Shown here piece after piece: positions 1 to 8,900 of a stretch of 64,000 nucleotides of DNA. Under the pieces are notes generated by a model. That model worked only from the letters and a program-made list of their open reading frames with translations, was not told where the DNA came from and did not search any database. Each line of letters opens with the position of its first letter. Position 1 is the stretch's first letter. The position numbers were made by a program, and so were the translations under genes. This DNA comes from Xanthobacter flavus (GTDB taxonomy: Bacteria > Pseudomonadota > Alphaproteobacteria > Rhizobiales > Xanthobacteraceae): the NCBI RefSeq assembly GCF_017875275.1, contig NZ_JAGGML010000001.1, positions 3,555,001-3,619,000 of the forward strand, in the 5' to 3' direction.

Positions 1-1257
1 ACGGTCTTCGAACTCGCGCATCTGGAAGGAGGCGCGGACCAGGATGGCGATCTCGGACAGGCGATGCCCGGCGCGCTGCAGCGTCTCGATCTCCTCGCCG
101 ACGGCGCGGGCCTCCTCGCCGGAATCCCACGCGCCCGTCACGCTGACGCGCTCGCCCTCGTCGCCTTCGGAGAACAGCGTCTTGCCGAGCCGCCCTTCGT
201 TATGCGCGATGAGATGGGCGGCGGAGGCGAGGATGTGGCCGGTGGAGCGGTAGTTGCGCTCCAGCCTGATGACCTTGGCGCCGGGAAAATCGCTCTCGAA
301 CCTGAGGATGTTGTCCACCTCGGCGCCGCGCCAGCCATAGATGGACTGGTCGTCGTCGCCGACGCAGCAGACATTCTTCGAGCCCTGCGCGAGGAGGCGC
401 AGCCAGAGATATTGCGCGACGTTGGTGTCCTGATACTCATCCACCAGCAGATACTTGAACCGGCGGTGGTATTCGGCGAGCACGTCCGAGTTCTCGCGGA
501 ACAGCCGGATGCCTTCCAGCAGCAGGTCGCCGAAGTCTACCGCGTTCAGCGCCTTGAGCCGTGCCTGATAGGCGGCATAGAGCATGCCGCCCTTGCCATT
601 GGCGAAGACGGCGCCCTCGCCCGGCGGCACATCCTTCGGCGACAGGCCACGGTTCTTCCAGCCGTCGATGGTGGCCGCGAGCAGCCGCGCCGGCCAGCGC
701 TTCTCGTCAATGTTCTCGGCGGCGAGGAGCTGCTTCAGCAGGCGGATCTGGTCGTCCGTGTCGAGGATGGTGAAGCCCGACTTCAGTCCCACCAGCTCGT
801 GGTGGCGGCGAAGAATGCGCACGCCGATGGAATGGAAGGTGCCGAGCCAGGGCATCCCCTCGATCTGGTCGCCGACCATGCCGTGGATGCGGTCCTTCAT
901 CTCCCGCGCGGCCTTGTTGGTGAAGGTCACCACGAGGATCTGCGAGGGGAAGGCGCGGCCGGAGGCGAGGATATGGGCGACGCGGGCGGTGAGCACGCGG
1001 GTCTTGCCGGTGCCGGCCCCCGCCAGCACCAGAAGCGGACCATCGAGCGTTTCCACCGCCTCGCGTTGCTCGGGATTAAGGCCGGCGAGGTAGGACGCCT
1101 GCGGCCCGGCGGGCGCGATGGCGGCGCGCGCCCGCGCGGCGATGCCGCCGGGTTTCAGGCCGGGAAGCTCTGGCGCTCCGGCGGGATCTGGCCCGGGCCG
1201 ACGCGGGGATTCAGGCGGTCTCAATGCAAAAGGTCTCGGTGCGCGTGATTCGCTCAA
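1..1257 (-). CDS. uvrD: UvrD/PcrA/Rep-family ATP-dependent DNA helicase (3' part cut off by window)
   Basis: This is a superfamily 1A 3'-5' DNA helicase used in excision repair, mismatch repair or clearing replication obstacles. About 419 N-terminal residues are visible; the rest lies beyond the window edge. Walker A AGAGTGKT is at about residues 79-86, the TFTNKAAREM motif follows, DEYQDT (Walker B) is near residue 273 and DDDQSIYGWRG near residue 300. The start is uncertain. A TTG at 1257 and a GTG at 1278 are both in frame, no ATG is available, and neither has a convincing ribosome-binding site. The N-terminal stretch of about 55 residues before GLNPEQREAV is Pro/Arg/Ala-rich and may be partly untranslated. 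UvrD and PcrA cannot be told apart from this fragment. Confidence 0.9.
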   Translation of the reverse strand, partial: MSESRAPRPFALRPPESPRRPGPDPAGAPELPGLKPGGIAARARAAIAPAGPQASYLAGLNPEQREAVETLDGPLLVLAGAGTGKTRVLTARVAHILASGRAFPSQILVVTFTNKAAREMKDRIHGMVGDQIEGMPWLGTFHSIGVRILRRHHELVGLKSGFTILDTDDQIRLLKQLLAAENIDEKRWPARLLAATIDGWKNRGLSPKDVPPGEGAVFANGKGGMLYAAYQARLKALNAVDFGDLLLEGIRLFRENSDVLAEYHRRFKYLLVDEYQDTNVAQYLWLRLLAQGSKNVCCVGDDDQSIYGWRGAEVDNILRFESDFPGAKVIRLERNYRSTGHILASAAHLIAHNEGRLGKTLFSEGDEGERVSVTGAWDSGEEARAVGEEIETLQRAGHRLSEIAILVRASFQMREFEDR

Positions 1258-1323
1258 GGGAACAAAATGGCATCGCACGCGCCGGATTGCGAGCTTGGCC
1301 GTGCTGCGGCCAAGGCCCGTCCG

Positions 1324-1557
1324 TCACCTGAGCAGTTCGACGGTGCCCTCCCGCCGCCAGGTCCGCGCCCTCAGCCGGGGCGCCAGCCACCAGGACAGGG
1401 GCGCAGATACCACCGCCGATCCGATCACCACGAAGGGCATGAGGCTCATGGCCTCGCGCGCCAGCGGCGACAGCAGCAGCGCCAGCAGGCCGGCGAAGAA
1501 CGTGACCGCCTGGATCATCATGAAGCACATGGCGGCGAGTTGCAGTCGGATCGACAT
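1324..1557 (-). CDS. Small two-helix membrane protein of unknown function
   Basis: A 77-residue protein with two predicted transmembrane helices (about residues 5-30 and 37-57) and a basic C-terminal tail (LAPRLRARTWRREG). The start at 1557 is chosen because an excellent AAGGAGGT ribosome-binding site lies just upstream; a longer in-frame start 13 codons earlier lacks one. It lies between the helicase gene and the cupin/transporter pair, all on the minus strand. Short proteins of this shape are common in Hyphomicrobiales, but I do not recognise a named family. The codon pattern and strong binding site support a real gene; the function is unknown. Confidence 0.7.
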   Translation of the reverse strand: MSIRLQLAAMCFMMIQAVTFFAGLLALLLSPLAREAMSLMPFVVIGSAVVSAPLSWWLAPRLRARTWRREGTVELLR

Positions 1558-1628
1558 GGCGAACCTCCTTCCGAAACATGGTCTCGAAGAGGGCAACCTG
1601 CGTGCGGGCCGGCGGTTCCCGGTGCATG

Positions 1629-2015
1629 TCAGGTTCCGGCGAGGTCGGCCGCTGCATCGGGAAGGGCGGGCGAGGCCTTCGCGGCCTCGTCGTGCGCCGG
1701 AGGCAGATGCACGACATAGAACTTCCGCACTGCCGTCACGCTCTTCCAGATCCCCTTGAAGCCGGACGGGATGACGAAGGACTCGCCGGCGACGAATGTC
1801 TCCGTGTGCCCGGAAGCGTCGGTGAGTTCGACCGTGCCTTCGATGAGGACGCAGAACTCGTCCTCGTCATAGCTCACCTGAAGCTCCGACGGCGCGGAGG
1901 CCCAGAAGCCGGCGGAAAAAGCGCCGGTGCGGTCCTGATACCATTCATGCACGGTCGTCGCCGCATTGAGATCGAGCGGCGGATTGGCATCGAAGCGGAT
2001 GGAGCGGATGGTCAT
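1629..2015 (-). CDS. Cupin domain protein (DUF861/EutQ-like cupin_3)
   Basis: A 128-residue single-domain cupin. The core runs from about residue 25 to 105, with the pattern DEFCVLIEGTVELTDASG, then FVAGESFVIPSGFKGIW and a closing strand RKFYVVHL. This family is small soluble beta-barrel proteins, often linked to ethanolamine/ureidoglycolate metabolism or sugar binding; the substrate here cannot be assigned. A GGAGGG ribosome-binding site precedes the ATG. The start codon overlaps the stop codon of the upstream MFS transporter gene (ATGA arrangement), so the two are probably translationally coupled. The short tail (about residues 109-128) is Ala/Asp-rich and likely disordered. Confidence 0.8.
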   Translation of the reverse strand: MTIRSIRFDANPPLDLNAATTVHEWYQDRTGAFSAGFWASAPSELQVSYDEDEFCVLIEGTVELTDASGHTETFVAGESFVIPSGFKGIWKSVTAVRKFYVVHLPPAHDEAAKASPALPDAAADLAGT

Positions 2016-3499
2016 GGGTCCCTCCCTGCGCGCCCGGCTGACGCTTCGGCGCCATCCTTCGCCTGTCCGCCGTCCGCCCGCAAGGGCGCGCGCACGCCTG
2101 CGACAAGAACGGCGCCCATTCCGAAGAAGACGACCAGCACCGCCACGCCCGCGCGCTGGCTCTGGGTGAGGGCGGTGACGATGGCGACCGTGGTCGGCGC
2201 CGCGAACGAGGTGATCTTGCCGGAGAGGGCGAACAGGCCGAAGCATTCGCCGATATTCTCCGGCGGCGCGAGGCGCACCAGCAGCGTGCGCGAGGCGGCC
2301 TGCAGCGGGCCGGCCACCGCGCCGATGAGGAGGCCGAAGCCCACATAGACCTTCTCCGGCAGCGTGCCGTAGAGCCCCGTCCCCGGCGCAGTGGGCACGA
2401 GGCCGAACAGGATCGATCCCCGGTCCACCGAGAGCAGGCCGACGCACGCGAAAAGCAGCGCGAGGAGCGCGCCGAGGATGACCACGCGCGGGCCGAAAGC
2501 ATCGTCCAGCCAGCCGCCCGCCAGCGCTCCGGCCGTTCCGGTGATGGTCAGCAGAATGCCGAAGATGCCGATCTCGATGGAGCCCCAGCCGAAGGTGCCG
2601 GCGGCATAGATGCCGCCGAAGGCGAACAGGGCGACGAGCCCGTCCGCGTAGATCATGTTGGCGAGGAGGAAGCGGGCGAGGGGCGGGCGCGCCTTGAGCT
2701 TCGGCACCAGCCCGCGGATTTCCCCGAAGCCCTTGGCGACCGCCGCGCGGAACGCCAGACCTTTCGCGCGGTCGGGCACGAACAGGAACATGGGCAGCAC
2801 CAGCACCGCGAACCACAGGGCGGTCAGGGGGCCGGAGAAGCGGTCCCCCTCGCGGGTCGCCGCGTCGAGCCCGAGCGCCGGCGGCAGGCCGATGAGGGTG
2901 AGGCCCGTCTCCGGCGCGGTGGAGAAGAAGCAGAGCATCAGCGCCAGCGACACCAGCCCGCCGAAATAGCCCGCCGCCCAGCCGATGCCGGAGAGACGGC
3001 CCAGCCGCTCCGGCGGCACGAGGTCCGGCATGATGGCGTTGTTGAAGACGGTGGCGAACTCCACCCCGATGGTGCCGATGGCGAAGGCGGCCAGCACCAG
3101 CGGGATGCGCGCGGTATCCCCCGGCACCGCGAACCACAACAGCGCCGCGCCGGTCATCAGCATCAGCCCGAACGCCGCGATCCATGGCTTGCGCCGTCCG
3201 GAGGCATCGGCCACCGCGCCGAGGATGGGCGAGCAGATGGCGATGACAAGCCCCGCCGCCCCGGTGGCGAAGCCCCACAGGCTCTGCCCCTCGGCCGGTG
3301 TCGGCGCCACGGCGGAGGCGAAGTAGGGCGCGAAGATGAAGGTGGTGATGAGGGTGAAATAGGGCTGGCAGGCCGGATCAAACAGGATCCACCCCGCCAC
3401 GGCCCGGCGTGGGAGGCGGGAGGCGGGCCGGGAGGAGGACAAGGGGCGCGATCCGCAATGGCTGGCAAACGACGGCGCACCATGGCAGCCGCCGCCCAC
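2012..3499 (-). CDS. MFS transporter, UMF1/Atg22-like family
   Basis: A 495-residue inner-membrane permease with about 12 hydrophobic helices. Family signatures are the N-terminal WILFDPACQPYFTLI, the loop ADASGRRKPWI after helix 2, a charged central loop around residues 215-250, and the C-terminal GPLQAASRTLL. These are typical of the UMF1 subgroup, named after yeast Atg22; bacterial members usually have unknown substrates. The first usable start is a GTG at 3499 without a clear ribosome-binding site. The first 35 or so residues are not hydrophobic and look unlike the family, so the true start may be the GTG just before AGWILFD. The gene ends inside the start codon of the cupin gene, suggesting a two-gene operon. 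Confidence 0.85.
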   Translation of the reverse strand: MGGGCHGAPSFASHCGSRPLSSSRPASRLPRRAVAGWILFDPACQPYFTLITTFIFAPYFASAVAPTPAEGQSLWGFATGAAGLVIAICSPILGAVADASGRRKPWIAAFGLMLMTGAALLWFAVPGDTARIPLVLAAFAIGTIGVEFATVFNNAIMPDLVPPERLGRLSGIGWAAGYFGGLVSLALMLCFFSTAPETGLTLIGLPPALGLDAATREGDRFSGPLTALWFAVLVLPMFLFVPDRAKGLAFRAAVAKGFGEIRGLVPKLKARPPLARFLLANMIYADGLVALFAFGGIYAAGTFGWGSIEIGIFGILLTITGTAGALAGGWLDDAFGPRVVILGALLALLFACVGLLSVDRGSILFGLVPTAPGTGLYGTLPEKVYVGFGLLIGAVAGPLQAASRTLLVRLAPPENIGECFGLFALSGKITSFAAPTTVAIVTALTQSQRAGVAVLVVFFGMGAVLVAGVRAPLRADGGQAKDGAEASAGRAGRDP

Positions 3500-3541
3500 G
3501 ATGGAAACCGTCCCGGGCTGAACTTCCGGTCTGAGGTCGCC

Positions 3542-3844
3542 TCAGGCGGTAAATTCCGGCATGGGCTCGGCACCGGCCGGCACCACATGCTCCACCAGTG
3601 CGGCGACGGCGGAGGCGACCAGCACGGCAGAGCCCACGGGCGCGGCGGAGAAGAAATCCTCCTGCACCGCGTTGCCCTCGTCGTCCTTGAAGGCCGATGA
3701 GGCCGCGCGCACCGTCACCACCTCGGTGACGAGATACCCGTCCTTGACGAGATCGCGGGCGATGGCCTTCGGCGGCCGCTTGTCGCGCACGTGCAGCAGA
3801 TCGTCCTCGCCTCCCGCCCGCCAGACCACCCGGTAGATGTACAT
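3542..3844 (-). CDS. Conserved hypothetical protein, about 100 residues
   Basis: A 100-residue protein beginning MYIYRVVWRAGGEDDLLHV. A soluble, charged N-terminal half contains KAIARDLVKDGYLVTEVVTV. The C-terminal half is Ala/Val-rich and moderately hydrophobic (about residues 67-90), and could be a single membrane-associated helix. The start at 3844 is preceded by an AAGGAG ribosome-binding site at good spacing; longer in-frame starts have none. It sits between the MFS transporter gene (same strand) and a divergent permease gene. I do not recognise a characterised family. Confidence 0.7.
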   Translation of the reverse strand: MYIYRVVWRAGGEDDLLHVRDKRPPKAIARDLVKDGYLVTEVVTVRAASSAFKDDEGNAVQEDFFSAAPVGSAVLVASAVAALVEHVVPAGAEPMPEFTA

Positions 3845-4029
3845 GGCGCTTCGCTCCTTGCGGCAATGCGCCGAACCAACGCCAAGGTCGAGCCCGGCGT
3901 TCCCCGCACCTTTTGTTCCTCCGGCCGCTTTCCCATGGATCAACTGCCACGTTGCAGCGTTGTGCATGGGTGGCACCTGCGGCCGCGAGCACCTGATATC
4001 GGCGCCGAGGCGCCCGTGGAGAGCCGGCG

Positions 4030-5883
4030 ATGCTGCAGTCCCGTGACCCGTCGTTCTCCGATCCGGTCGGCGGCACTGATCTTCCCGGTCGGGACCGGGT
4101 GCTGGCTTTCTTTGCCGCCATCGCCATCGTGACCGTGCTTTATGTCGGGCGCGAGGTTTTCGTGCCCATCGCGGTGGCGATCCTGCTGTCGTTCGTGATG
4201 GCGCCGGTGATCCGCGTGCTGCGCGGGATCAAGGTGCCGCGCTCCGCCGCGGTCACCAGCGTCGTCGTCGTCACCTTCGTGGGTCTGATCGCGCTCGGCG
4301 GCGTGCTGGCGCTTCAGGTGACTGACCTTGTCGCCGAACTGCCGAAGTACCGCATCAATCTCAGCGAGAAGATCCGATCCATCAAGGATGCGACGGGAGG
4401 CTCCGGCACCTTCGAGCGCACCATGGACATGCTGCAGGATCTCGCGCGTGAGCTGGAGGCGCCGCGGCCCGGGCAGGGCGAGGAGGGGCTCCTTGCCGCG
4501 ACCGACGGTCGCCCGATTCCGGTCGAGATCAAGCAGCCGCCACCGGGCACGCTCGGGACCCTCTCAACGGTCATGGCGCCGCTGCTGCATCCTTTGGCCA
4601 CGCTGGGCATCATCTTCATCTTCGTGCTGTTCATCCTGTTCCAGCGGGAAGACCTGAGAAACCGCGTGGTGCGGCTGGCCGGCGCGCACGACATGCAGCG
4701 CACCACGGCCGCCCTCGACGACGCCGCGAGCCGGCTGTCGCGCTTCTTTCTCGCGCAGGTGGCTCTGAATGCCTCCTTCGGCGCCGTCATCGGCGTCGGA
4801 TTGTGGCTCATCGGGGTGCCGAGCGCGCTGCTGTGGGGCATCGCCGCGGCGGTGCTGCGTTTCGTGCCCTATATCGGCGCCGCCGTGGCGGCGGCCCTGC
4901 CCATCGGCTTCGCGCTGGCGGTCGATCCCGGCTGGACCATGGTGCTGTCGGCGGCCGCCCTGTTCATCGTGGTGGAGCCACTGGTGGGCCACGTCATCGA
5001 GCCGCTGCTCTACGGCCGCTCCACCGGCCTCTCGCCGGTGGCGGTGATCGCCGCCGCCACCTTCTGGACCTGGCTGTGGGGCCCCATCGGCCTCTTGCTC
5101 TCCACCCCGCTCACCTTGTGCCTGGTTGTGCTGGGGCGCCATGTGGAAAGCCTTGAGTTCATCGACGTGGCGCTGGGCGACCGGCCGCCCCTCTCGGACA
5201 GTGAACTGCTCTACCAGCGCCTTCTGGCCGCCGACCCCGTGGAGGCGGCGGCCGCCGCCGAGGAGGTGCTGCGGCAGAAGGACCTCGACGCCTATTGCGA
5301 TGGCGTGGTGCTGCCGGCCCTCAAGCTCGCCCAGCGCGATGCCGCGCGCGGCGCGCTCGACGCCGGCCGGCAGGAGCGCATCCGTGACACCCTCGCCGAC
5401 CTGCTCGACCATCTGCCGGAGCCGGAAGAGAGGCTGACGCAGGAGGCAGATGCCGAGGAGGACTCCGGTCCCCGGCCCGAAGGCCCGCGCGTGCTGGTGC
5501 TGCCCGCCCGATCGGCTCTCGACGAGGCGGCGGGGCTGCTGCTCGTCTACCGGCTGATGGCGGACGGCATCCAGGCGGAGGCGGCCCCGCCCGGCGGCGC
5601 GCGGCGACTGGCTTCGGGCCAGGCGGAGGCGATCATCCTCGCCTATCTGTCCCCCGCCACCCCCGCCCATCGCCGCTACACCATCCGCAGCCTGAACCGT
5701 GACCATTCGGCCCGGCGCCGCGTGATGGTGGCGGATTTCATGTCCGAGGGGCCGCCGCCCGTGCTTCAGGGCGAGGCGGCTGCGGTCTCCACCGTGAAGG
5801 GCGCAGTGGAGGCTGCACAGGTCGAGGCAACGCCTGAAGCGGCCGCCCCGACGGCCGTCCCGGCGCGGGCCGGGGCGGCCTGA
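4030..5883 (+). CDS. AI-2E family transporter with long cytoplasmic C-terminal extension
   Basis: A 617-residue integral membrane protein of the AI-2E/PerM (UPF0118) family. Hydrophobic helices occupy about residues 20-100 and 180-380, including the characteristic LRFVPYIGAAVAAALP stretch and VVEPLVGHVIEPLLYGR. The family includes E. coli TqsA; substrates of most members are unproven, so quorum-signal transport should not be assumed. Residues from about 390 to the end are a soluble extension that ends in an Ala/Pro-rich tail. Within it, the segment starting RVLVLPARSALDEAAG could form a small alpha/beta domain. The gene is transcribed away from 3844 and converges on the glutamate dehydrogenase gene. 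A second, shorter family member lies at 29434-30648. Confidence 0.85.
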   Translation: MLQSRDPSFSDPVGGTDLPGRDRVLAFFAAIAIVTVLYVGREVFVPIAVAILLSFVMAPVIRVLRGIKVPRSAAVTSVVVVTFVGLIALGGVLALQVTDLVAELPKYRINLSEKIRSIKDATGGSGTFERTMDMLQDLARELEAPRPGQGEEGLLAATDGRPIPVEIKQPPPGTLGTLSTVMAPLLHPLATLGIIFIFVLFILFQREDLRNRVVRLAGAHDMQRTTAALDDAASRLSRFFLAQVALNASFGAVIGVGLWLIGVPSALLWGIAAAVLRFVPYIGAAVAAALPIGFALAVDPGWTMVLSAAALFIVVEPLVGHVIEPLLYGRSTGLSPVAVIAAATFWTWLWGPIGLLLSTPLTLCLVVLGRHVESLEFIDVALGDRPPLSDSELLYQRLLAADPVEAAAAAEEVLRQKDLDAYCDGVVLPALKLAQRDAARGALDAGRQERIRDTLADLLDHLPEPEERLTQEADAEEDSGPRPEGPRVLVLPARSALDEAAGLLLVYRLMADGIQAEAAPPGGARRLASGQAEAIILAYLSPATPAHRRYTIRSLNRDHSARRRVMVADFMSEGPPPVLQGEAAAVSTVKGAVEAAQVEATPEAAAPTAVPARAGAA

Positions 5884-5913
5884 AGGAACTGGCGCGGCCC
5901 GAAAGCCGTCGCC

Positions 5914-8900
5914 TCATCCCTTGACCAGATCGCCCAGCAGACTCGCGGCCAGCGTCAGCTTGGACAGGCTGAGGCCGGACTGGGCGATGTCGCGCACCGT
6001 GCGGCGCATGCGCTCCACCTCCTCGCGGCGACGGCCCACATAGGCGTCCACGGCAGCCTCGCCGGAAACGCCCTCGGCCAGCATCGCCTCAGTGATGCGA
6101 CGCAGGAAGGTCTCAAGCTGGGCCAGCGAGCGGTCCAGCGCCAGCCGGTCGTAATAGTCGGGCGCGAGGATGCTGCGCGACTGGGTGAGCAGGTCGTCGA
6201 TGGCGAAGTAGCGACCCGCCGCGAAGAAGGTGCTCGCGGCGCTGGGAATCGCCTTGCCCGTGGTCTCGGCGATCAGCGCGATGTCCGAGGCGGCGGCGAG
6301 CGCCGGCATGGAGGCGACGCGGCGGGCCAGCTCTTCCGGCACGCTTTGGGCAACGAGATCCGAGATGCGCGCGGCGCGGTCCTTGCGCCAGACGTCCGGC
6401 AGGCTCTCGTCGAGCGCGGCGGCGACGGCCGCGACGCCGCTGCGGTAGCGCTCCACCACCCCGGCGATGCCGTCCGCGAAGGAGACGTTGCCGATGAACC
6501 AGATGGTGCGCCCCACCATCAGGTCCTGCACCGCCGCGTAGAGCTGGAGCTGGACGTGCCCGTCCACCTTGTTGTCCAGCGCGTCGATGGCGGCGGTCAG
6601 TTCCGGCAGGTGATAGCTGTCGCGCACCGCCGCGAAGGCGCGGGCGATGGAAGCGGCATCCCCGCCGGTCTGGTCGGAGATGCGGGCCATGGCGGAGGGG
6701 CCGCCCTGGTTGACGATGGCGTTGGCGAGGCCCGTCGCGATGATCTCGCGGTGGAGCCGGTGGGTCTCGATGGCGTGGGGATAGCGCTCTTGCAGCTCGT
6801 GCGGGAAGTAATGCACCAGCTCGCCGGAGAGATAGGCATCGTCCGGCACGCTGGAGCCGAGGAGATCGTCCTTCAGGGCGAGCTTGGCATATGCGAGGAG
6901 CACCGCCAGCTCGGGCCGGGTGAGGTGCTCGCCGCGCGAGCGCCGGTCGGCGATCTCGGCGTCGGAGGGCAGGAACTCCACCGCGCGGTCGAGTTCGCCC
7001 CGCGCCTCCAGCATCTGCATGAGGCGCTGCTGGAAGGCGAGGTCATCCGCGCCCTTCAGTTGGGCGAGGGACAAGGCGAGGGTCTGGTCGTAGTTGTTGA
7101 CGAGGACGAGGCGTGCCACCTCGTCCGTCATCTGCTTCAGCAGCGCCGCGCGGTCGGGCATGCTGAGGTCGCCCATCTCCAGGGGCTTGGCGAGGGCGAT
7201 CTTGATGTTCACCTCCACGTCGGAAGTGTTCACGCCGGCCGAATTGTCGATGGCGTCGGTATTGAGCCTCACCCCCTTGCGCGCCGCCTCGATGCGCCCG
7301 CGCTGGGTCATGCCGAGGTTGGCGCCCTCGCCGATGACCTTGGCATTGAGATCGGCGGCGGTGATACGCACCGCGTCGTTGGCGCGGTCGCCGGCCTGGG
7401 CGTCGGTCTCGGTGGAGGCGCGCACATAGGTGCCGATGCCGCCGAAGAAGAGCAGGTCCACCGGCGCCTTGAGGATAGCGTTGATCAGCTCCGCCGGCGT
7501 GGCGCTGGCCTTCGGAAAGCGCAGCAGGGCGCGGACCTCTTCGGAGAGGTCGATGCTCTTGGCGCTGCGCGGGAAGATGCCGCCGCCCTTCGAGATGAGG
7601 CCGGCGTTGTAGTCAGCCCAGGAAGAACGGGGCAGATCGAACAGGCGGCGCCGCTCGGTGAACGAGGTGGCCGGGTCCGGATCGGGATCGAGGAAGATGT
7701 GGCGGTGGTCGAACGCCGCCACCAGCTTCAGCGCCGAGGACAAGAGCATGCCGTTGCCGAACACGTCGCCGGACATGTCGCCCACGCCGGCCACGGTGAC
7801 GGGCGTCGTCTGGATGTCGATGTCCATCTCGCGGAAGTGGCGCTTCACCGCTTCCCAGGCACCGCGGGCGGTGATGCCCATGGCCTTGTGGTCGTAGCCG
7901 ACCGAGCCGCCGGACGCGAATGCGTCGTCGAGCCAGAAGCCGTGCCGCTCCGAGATGGCGTTGGCGGTGTCGGAGAAGGTGGCCGTGCCCTTGTCGGCCG
8001 CCACCACGAGGTAGGGATCATCCCCGTCGAGGCGCACCGTGTCGGCCGGCGGCACCACGGCGCCGCCCTTCAGATTGTCGGTGAGGTCGAGCAGCGAGGA
8101 GACGAACACCTCATAGGCCGCCGTACCCTCGGCAAAGACCGCCTCGCGCGTGCCGCCCACGGGCAGGCGCTTCGGCACGAAGCCGCCCTTGGCGCCCACT
8201 GGCACGATGACCGCGTTCTTCACCTGCTGCGCCTTCACGAGGCCGAGGATCTCGGTGCGGAAATCCTGCGGCCGGTCGGACCAGCGCAGGCCGCCGCGCG
8301 CCACCTTGCCAAACCTGAGATGAACGCCCTCCACACGGGGCGAATAGACGAACACCTCGTAGAGCGGGCGGGGCAAAGGCAGCCCCTCCACTTTCGCGCT
8401 CTCGAACTTGATGGCGATGGGCTCGCGCAGGCGGCCCTGCGCATCCTTCTGGTAATAGGTGGTGCGCAGCGCCGCATCCACGAGGTTCACGAAGCGCCGC
8501 AGGATGCGGTCCTCGTCGAGGCTGGAGACGTCGGCTAGCGCTTCGTCGATGGTCGCGCGCAGGGGCGCCTCGCGGGCGGCGCGGGCTTCGGCGGCGGTGT
8601 CCAGAGCCGGGTCGAAGCGGGCGTGGAACAGGCCGACGATGGCGCGGGCGAGGCTGCCGTGGCGGTTCAGCGTCTGCCAGATGTAGTCCTGCGAGAAGGG
8701 GATGCCCGCCTGCCGCAGGTAGCGGCCGAGCGCGCGCACCAGCGCCGCCTCGCGGAAGCTGAGGCCGGCATCGAGCACGAGGGCGTTGTAGCCGTCATTC
8801 TCCGCCGCGCCGCGCAGCACGGCGTTGAGGCAATCCTCGAGGCGCACGGCGGAGCCCTCCACCGAGATGGAGCCGCCGTCCGCCCGCTCCAGCGACATGT

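Noticed and set aside
64-1248. 394-codon plus-strand frame at the window start
   Set aside because: It is antisense to the UvrD helicase, whose motifs are intact on the minus strand.
6346-8538. 730-codon open frame on the plus strand opposite the glutamate dehydrogenase gene
   Set aside because: It is antisense to a well-conserved enzyme, is rich in Arg/Gly/His/Ala without domains, and lacks a ribosome-binding site; long antisense frames are expected at this GC content.
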